Of a stretch of DNA of 11,122 nt, positions 7,939-11,122 are shown piece by piece. Below the pieces are notes generated by a model. The model worked only from the letters and a program-made list of their open reading frames with translations. It had not been told where the DNA came from and did not search any database. This stretch comes from Spirogloea muscicola. Lineage: Eukaryota > Streptophyta > Zygnematophyceae > Spirogloeales > Spirogloeaceae. The DNA is taken from the NCBI GenBank assembly GCA_009602725.1, contig WELB01000012.1:725935-737056 (forward strand), in the 5' to 3' direction. The number at the start of each line of letters is the position of its first letter. Positions within the stretch are counted from its first letter, which is position 1. The translations under genes and the position numbers were made by a program.

Positions 7939-8238
7939 TCAGTGGACAGCATCGATGTGCGTGCTAAGGTCGCGCTCGCTGTGCACCGCAGTGCCACAAA
8001 TGGGGCAAGCAACACGTGCCGATGCGCGAAATCCACTGCTGCCAATGCTGCTGCGGGGGATGGAGGGCCTGCCAAGCTCTGCAGCAAATTCTGGCGCCGC
8101 TGCTCCTCTGTTGCCATGGCCGCCGGTAAAAGTGTCCCCAGCGCCAGCAGGCGGCCCAAAGTGTTCTTCTTCGAGGTGGCTAGAGAGAGCATGCAGAGCC
8201 CCTGCTCCTGCATACGAGCGCCCACAGATTGGACAGCT
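7939..8238 (-). other. C-terminal pair of C2H2 fingers, possibly UBZ-like
   Basis: CPICGRSYAGAGALHALSSH with a further His, then CPICGTAVHSERDLSTHIDA ending VH. The second reads C-x2-C-x12-H-x4-H, and its final His is the last codon before TGA. A Leu three residues before the first His and an Asp in the HIDAVH end recall ubiquitin-binding UBZ fingers. This is motif inference only. Confidence 0.7.
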
Positions 8239-11122
8239 AGCGGAAGCGGGCTCCTCCTCACCAAACACGGCCGCTGCCGGCGCAGCAGTCGCTGGCTCAG
8301 CTGCAGCCGCCGGGGCAGTCAGCTCCGCTCCTGCGGCCAGAGATCCACTGGGTGCAGGGACTGGGTATCCCAAGGCCGGAGTGCCGTGCACTGAACACGA
8401 GCGCAAGTAGAGCAAGCCACCAAGATGGGTCAGCATGATTGCCAGCGCCACAAGTTGGGAAAGGCTGATCTGCCGGGCCAGAGCCTGGGCCACCGGACGC
8501 GTTCACAGAAGAGAGGGCATGGTGATCACCAAGCACATCAAAACAATTCTGAAAGGTAGGAATCTAGGTGCAAAAGTGCAAGGCACTGCCCAACTCACCA
8601 GCGGCGTTGTGAAGCTCGACATCCTTGAGCATCACCAATCGGCCGCAGGTGTCGCACGGTGACGTCCGCGCACCGCATGATGACTCGTGCTCCGACAGTC
8701 CCCGTACACGATCATGGGCATCCGCTGCAGGGCCGCCCGCCGGCACCAGGCTGCCGCAGAAACGGCACACGGTGCTGCGTAGTGGGCAGCTCTCGGCCTT
8801 GTGCCTCACCTGCAATCAGGGGCCGCAGATGTTATTAGCACAGCATTGTGTGTGACAGGTGCGCCAGCCAAATAGTAGTCAGATTATACAATGCACCAAA
8901 TACTCACAAAGCTCCAAGCACTTTCAGCACCTGGCCTGTATGCAATGTGCGACTGCATAAGAATGGCTTCTAGTGAGAGTAAAATTTCATCACACGGCTT
9001 CTACTATGACTTGTTAATCCCTGAGTAAACCGACTCTTCCTTTGTGTAGCCCAAGCCAACCAACTCCTCCTTGTGTAGCTCGAGCTGCATATATTTTGCA
9101 TCGGCCTCAGACCCAGGCTTCTCAATGTAGTCAAAAGAATGCTTTGCTAGTTAAGCCCCAACCACTGGACCCTGAAGTCAAAGGCCATGACTTGATCCAA
9201 GCACCCAGGTGCACAGCTAAGAGTTTCAACGACAGGATGTCGAGCGTGGACGGAGGTCAGCAAAGAGGGGCAGGAGTGCTGACCATATCCGCCATCTCGA
9301 GCACCACCCCGCAACGGCACTTGAGCAGCTCGTGCGCCACGGCAACGTGCTTCTCCAGCTCCACGCCGGCACGCATGGCGACACCACACTGTGCGCAGTG
9401 GGCGTGCAGCGGCGCGTCGCTACGCCGAAGCACCGCACCGCAGCCTGGGAAGCTGCACACGAGATTGTGCCGCTCGCAGAAGGCAGTGTGCAGCGCCGTC
9501 GCGCCTGCAGGGACCAGCTGCTGACAATTGCTGCAGCGCACAAATCCCTTCTCCTGCTCTTGCAGCTCGTGACGATCGCCAGTGCTACCGCCGTTTGTCC
9601 GACCAGTGACGTGCCCCTGCTTGAGCTGCTGGTCAAGGCCATGCCCGCCTGAGCTGACGCTGGCCTTGGCAGAGAGCTGGTATCGGCAGGACCCCTGGAA
9701 GCCTCGCACAGCAACGCTGAGGTACGGTGCACCGGGCAGCGCTCCTGCTCCGACGATGGCGACGGTCTTGGACCCGATGTCGTGCGACGCCCAGCGATGC
9801 TGGTCTGGGCCCGGCCGCCGCACGGGATCCCTGTCAATGTATAGATCAGCGTCCGCACCGCTACTATCCAAGAATTTCAGACGAACTATGACACTGTCGG
9901 TGCCCACATTGAGCGCCACCTCGGTCGTGGCATCCAGGTCGACCTGCGCACGGAGCAGGTTGGCAACAAGTTGCAAAGCTTAGGGAAGGTGGGCAGGAGA
10001 GACAGCGGGAGGAGGAGGGACTCTTGGCAGTGGTAATAGCAACCATGGCTGCAACAGCCGGCCCACCTCGAGTAAGAGGGGAGAGCTTGGGAGCAAAGTC
10101 GCAGTCATCGTCTGCAGTGCCAGATGGGTTTAGAGTGTCGGACTTAGGGGTTTGGGTTTAGATTTTAGGGTTCAAGATTAAGCTTAGGGTTTAGCCGACT
10201 CCACCGACTCACCCGGTAGTAGCGCAATTCACCAGCTTCCACCGAGCCCTCCTGCGGTGGGCCGTCAAGCACCAGAGGCGAGATGCGACGGCCACACGCC
10301 GCCGTCTGGTCCGCTGGCACAATGTCCACCTCGAGATCCGTGTCGACGATGGAGACGGCGCCGGCGGGGCGCACCTCCAGCACGCGCAGCGCGTACTCGG
10401 CACCACCATCGGCGACCGTGAGCGTGTCGCCCTCGGTCAGCGCCGAGTGGCGGCGCAGCTCCGCTTCCAGCACCACGCGGGCGTCCAGCACCTCCGCAAA
10501 GTCGTCGCCGACGACGCCGTCGCCGAGCTCCGGCCGGAGGCGCGCGTGCGTGCCGCGTGGCAGCCGCACATATCGTAGCGCCATCAGGGGCGGCGCCGGG
10601 ACAGCGGGCAGGCCCAGGTTGGCGAGCACGCGCGCGGGAAGGGCGACGGCGCCCTCGTCCGCCGTGAACTCGCGCACCCCAGCGTGCGTGCTGCGCCCGG
10701 CGACGGCGAGGCGGAACAGCAGCGGCCCCTTGTCTAGCGCGCCCTGCGCCTCAAGCGCCGCCAAAGCGCTGGGCGGGAGAACGATGCGGTCGCCGGCGCC
10801 GCCGCCGGCCGGCAGCGCCACAGGCCGCAGCTCCGCCGAGAAGCGCACACCGCCACCTTCGTGCAGCTCGGCCTCCTCCTGCAGCTGCGCCTGTGCCACC
10901 AGCAAGCATGGCGGCGAGTCGTCAGCGGCCGGCGTTCATGGCGGCCCTGAGGCCATCGTCAGAGGCAAGGCAGCCCAAGTGGGCGCTGGAGGGGGCTGGT
11001 GAGCTGGGTGGCCAGTGGCAGCCCCCACCTCCTCAGCGAGCGCAGCTCGCTCCGAGGCGGCCGCGCGGCGCGCGGCCTCTCGCGCGGCGGCCGTGGCCTG
11101 AGCTGCGTCGCGGGCGGCGCGG
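7939..11122 (-). CDS. UFD1-domain protein with TRAF-type and C2H2 zinc fingers (At4g15420/PRLI-interacting factor K-like), 5' partial
   Basis: Proposed join on the minus strand: 11121 (window edge)-11029, 10890-10213, 9943-9284, 8809-8599, 8390-7939, giving about 697 residues in view. Order: Ala/Arg/Glu-rich helix (1-42); UFD1-type fold (about 46-225, with VALPAG, DRIVLPPSALAAL and GALDKGPLLFRL); a beta-rich segment (about 258-345, DADLYIDRDP then HRWASHDIGSKT); TRAF-type Cys/His fingers (about 391-550, RCSNCQQLVP, CRFCGSLVPAG, SEHESSCG, CDTCGRLVMLKD); an Ala-rich linker; and two C2H2 fingers (CPICGRSYAGAG, CPICGTAVHSER). UFD1 domains bind ubiquitin chains and Cdc48 partners; action in ubiquitin-dependent turnover is inferred. 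The order matches the plant protein as I recall it, including LHNAAVHG across the last splice. The start codon lies outside the window. Confidence 0.9.
8391..8598 (-). other. Last intron of the UFD1-like gene
   Basis: GTGAGT donor and GTGTTCAG acceptor, 208 nt, phase 1. Splicing completes a Val codon in ELHNAAVHGTP, which fits the plant relative. Confidence 0.9.
8599..9404 (-). other. TRAF-type zinc-finger block
   Basis: Exonic parts are about 9284-9530 and 8599-8809. Paired Cys/His ligands recur: CSNC..H..C..H, C..CGAVL..H..C, CAQCG..H..H, CRCG..H..C, CRFCG..H..C, CDTCG..H. The spacing resembles the TRAF/XAF1-type fingers of the plant relative. They probably mediate protein or ubiquitin contacts, which is inferred. 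Confidence 0.85.
8810..9283 (-). other. Intron between the zinc-finger exons of the UFD1-like gene
   Basis: Unusual GTCAGC donor after LEMADM and GATTGCAG acceptor before VRHKAESCPLR, phase 0, 474 nt. It interrupts the TRAF-type finger block, which is continuous only after splicing. It contains a short imperfect duplication around TTGTGTAGC (about 9040-9080). Confidence 0.85.
9944..10212 (-). other. Intron of the UFD1-like gene carrying telomere-like repeats
   Basis: GTGAGT donor right after ELRYYR and CGTGCGCAG acceptor before VDLDATTEV, phase 0, 269 nt. The nearer AG at 9979 would shift the frame. The frame-preserving junction also matches the plant relative's YYK-type continuation. Confidence 0.85.
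10126..10194. repeat. Degenerate TTTAGGG (telomere-like) repeat tract
   Basis: GGGTTTAG, TTAGGGG, TTTGGGTTTAG, TTTTAGGGTT and TTAGGGTTTAG occur within about 70 bases on the + strand. On the gene's coding strand this gives AAACCCTAA (10192-10184), the plant telo-box. The TTTAGGG unit is the telomere repeat of many plants and green algae. Confidence 0.75.
10213..10756 (-). other. Core of the UFD1-type domain
   Basis: This part of the second exon encodes LDKGPLLFRL, a LALRYV-like strand (MALRYVRLPRGTHARLRPEL), the DDFAEVLDARVVLEAELRR segment, and the TEGDTL and VDIVPAD strands. This is the expected order of the UFD1 double-psi barrel and its second subdomain. The exon is among the most GC-rich parts of the window. 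Confidence 0.85.
10891..11028 (-). other. First visible intron of the UFD1-like gene
   Basis: GTGGGG donor after the codons for LAEE and GGTGGCACAG acceptor, 138 nt, phase 0. An in-frame TGA at 10938-10936 shows that the stretch must be removed. Acceptors ending at 10885 and 10879 (GCGCAG, CTGCAG) would also keep the frame, shortening the exon by 2 or 4 codons. Confidence 0.75.

Noticed and set aside
7874-8410. 178-residue and 169-residue plus-strand frames over the last zinc-finger exon
   Set aside because: They are antisense to clear C2H2 coding sequence and show no recognisable domain.
10283-11002. 239-residue open frame on the plus strand opposite the UFD1 exon
   Set aside because: Ser/Arg/Thr-rich antisense shadow of a well-supported UFD1 domain exon; it also crosses an intron of that gene.

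Overview
The window looks like nuclear DNA of a green alga (Chlorophyta). Coding exons are strongly GC-rich and are interrupted by GT-AG introns of about 0.1 to 0.5 kb. Proteins carry long Ala/Gln/Pro tracts, both recognisable genes have plant-type relatives, and a degraded TTTAGGG-type tract sits in one intron. I cannot place it more precisely; Trebouxiophyceae or Chlorophyceae are both possible. I see no operon and no bacterial or viral gene.

Layout. (1) Positions 1-311 are a pyrimidine-rich (CT)n/(C)n tract and 5' flank. (2) Positions 312-4571, + strand, hold a five-exon gene for a GARP/G2-like (PHR1/PSR1-type) MYB transcription factor. Its DNA-binding domain is split across three exons. 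It is followed by one very long low-complexity exon with an Arg/Glu-rich coiled-coil stretch and an EAR-like LSLGLSLSI motif, and then a short terminal exon. (3) Positions 4572-7626 are a gene-poor stretch of about 3 kb with lower GC between two convergent genes. It holds a cluster of diverged fold-back and direct repeats (5754-6423), a nested hairpin (6524-6597), a 74-bp tandem duplication (6787-6934) and a G-tract cluster able to form G-quadruplexes (7504-7555). (4) Positions 7939-11122, - strand, hold a UFD1-domain protein with TRAF-type and C2H2 zinc fingers, similar in architecture to Arabidopsis At4g15420 (PRLI-interacting factor K). It has five exons in view and its 5' end lies beyond the window.

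The two genes converge and nothing suggests they share a pathway. The first is expected in the nucleus, where relatives of this MYB class control phosphate-starvation responses. The second is expected in the ubiquitin/Cdc48-linked system, by its UFD1 fold and possible ubiquitin-binding fingers.

I did not find a clear undescribed system. The best leads are these: the reading frame of the UFD1 gene stays open for 104 codons past its TGA stop (7938-7627); the MYB factor combines a PHR-type domain with an EAR-like motif and lacks the LHEQLE coiled coil; and the repeat cluster contains tRNA D-arm-like sequences.
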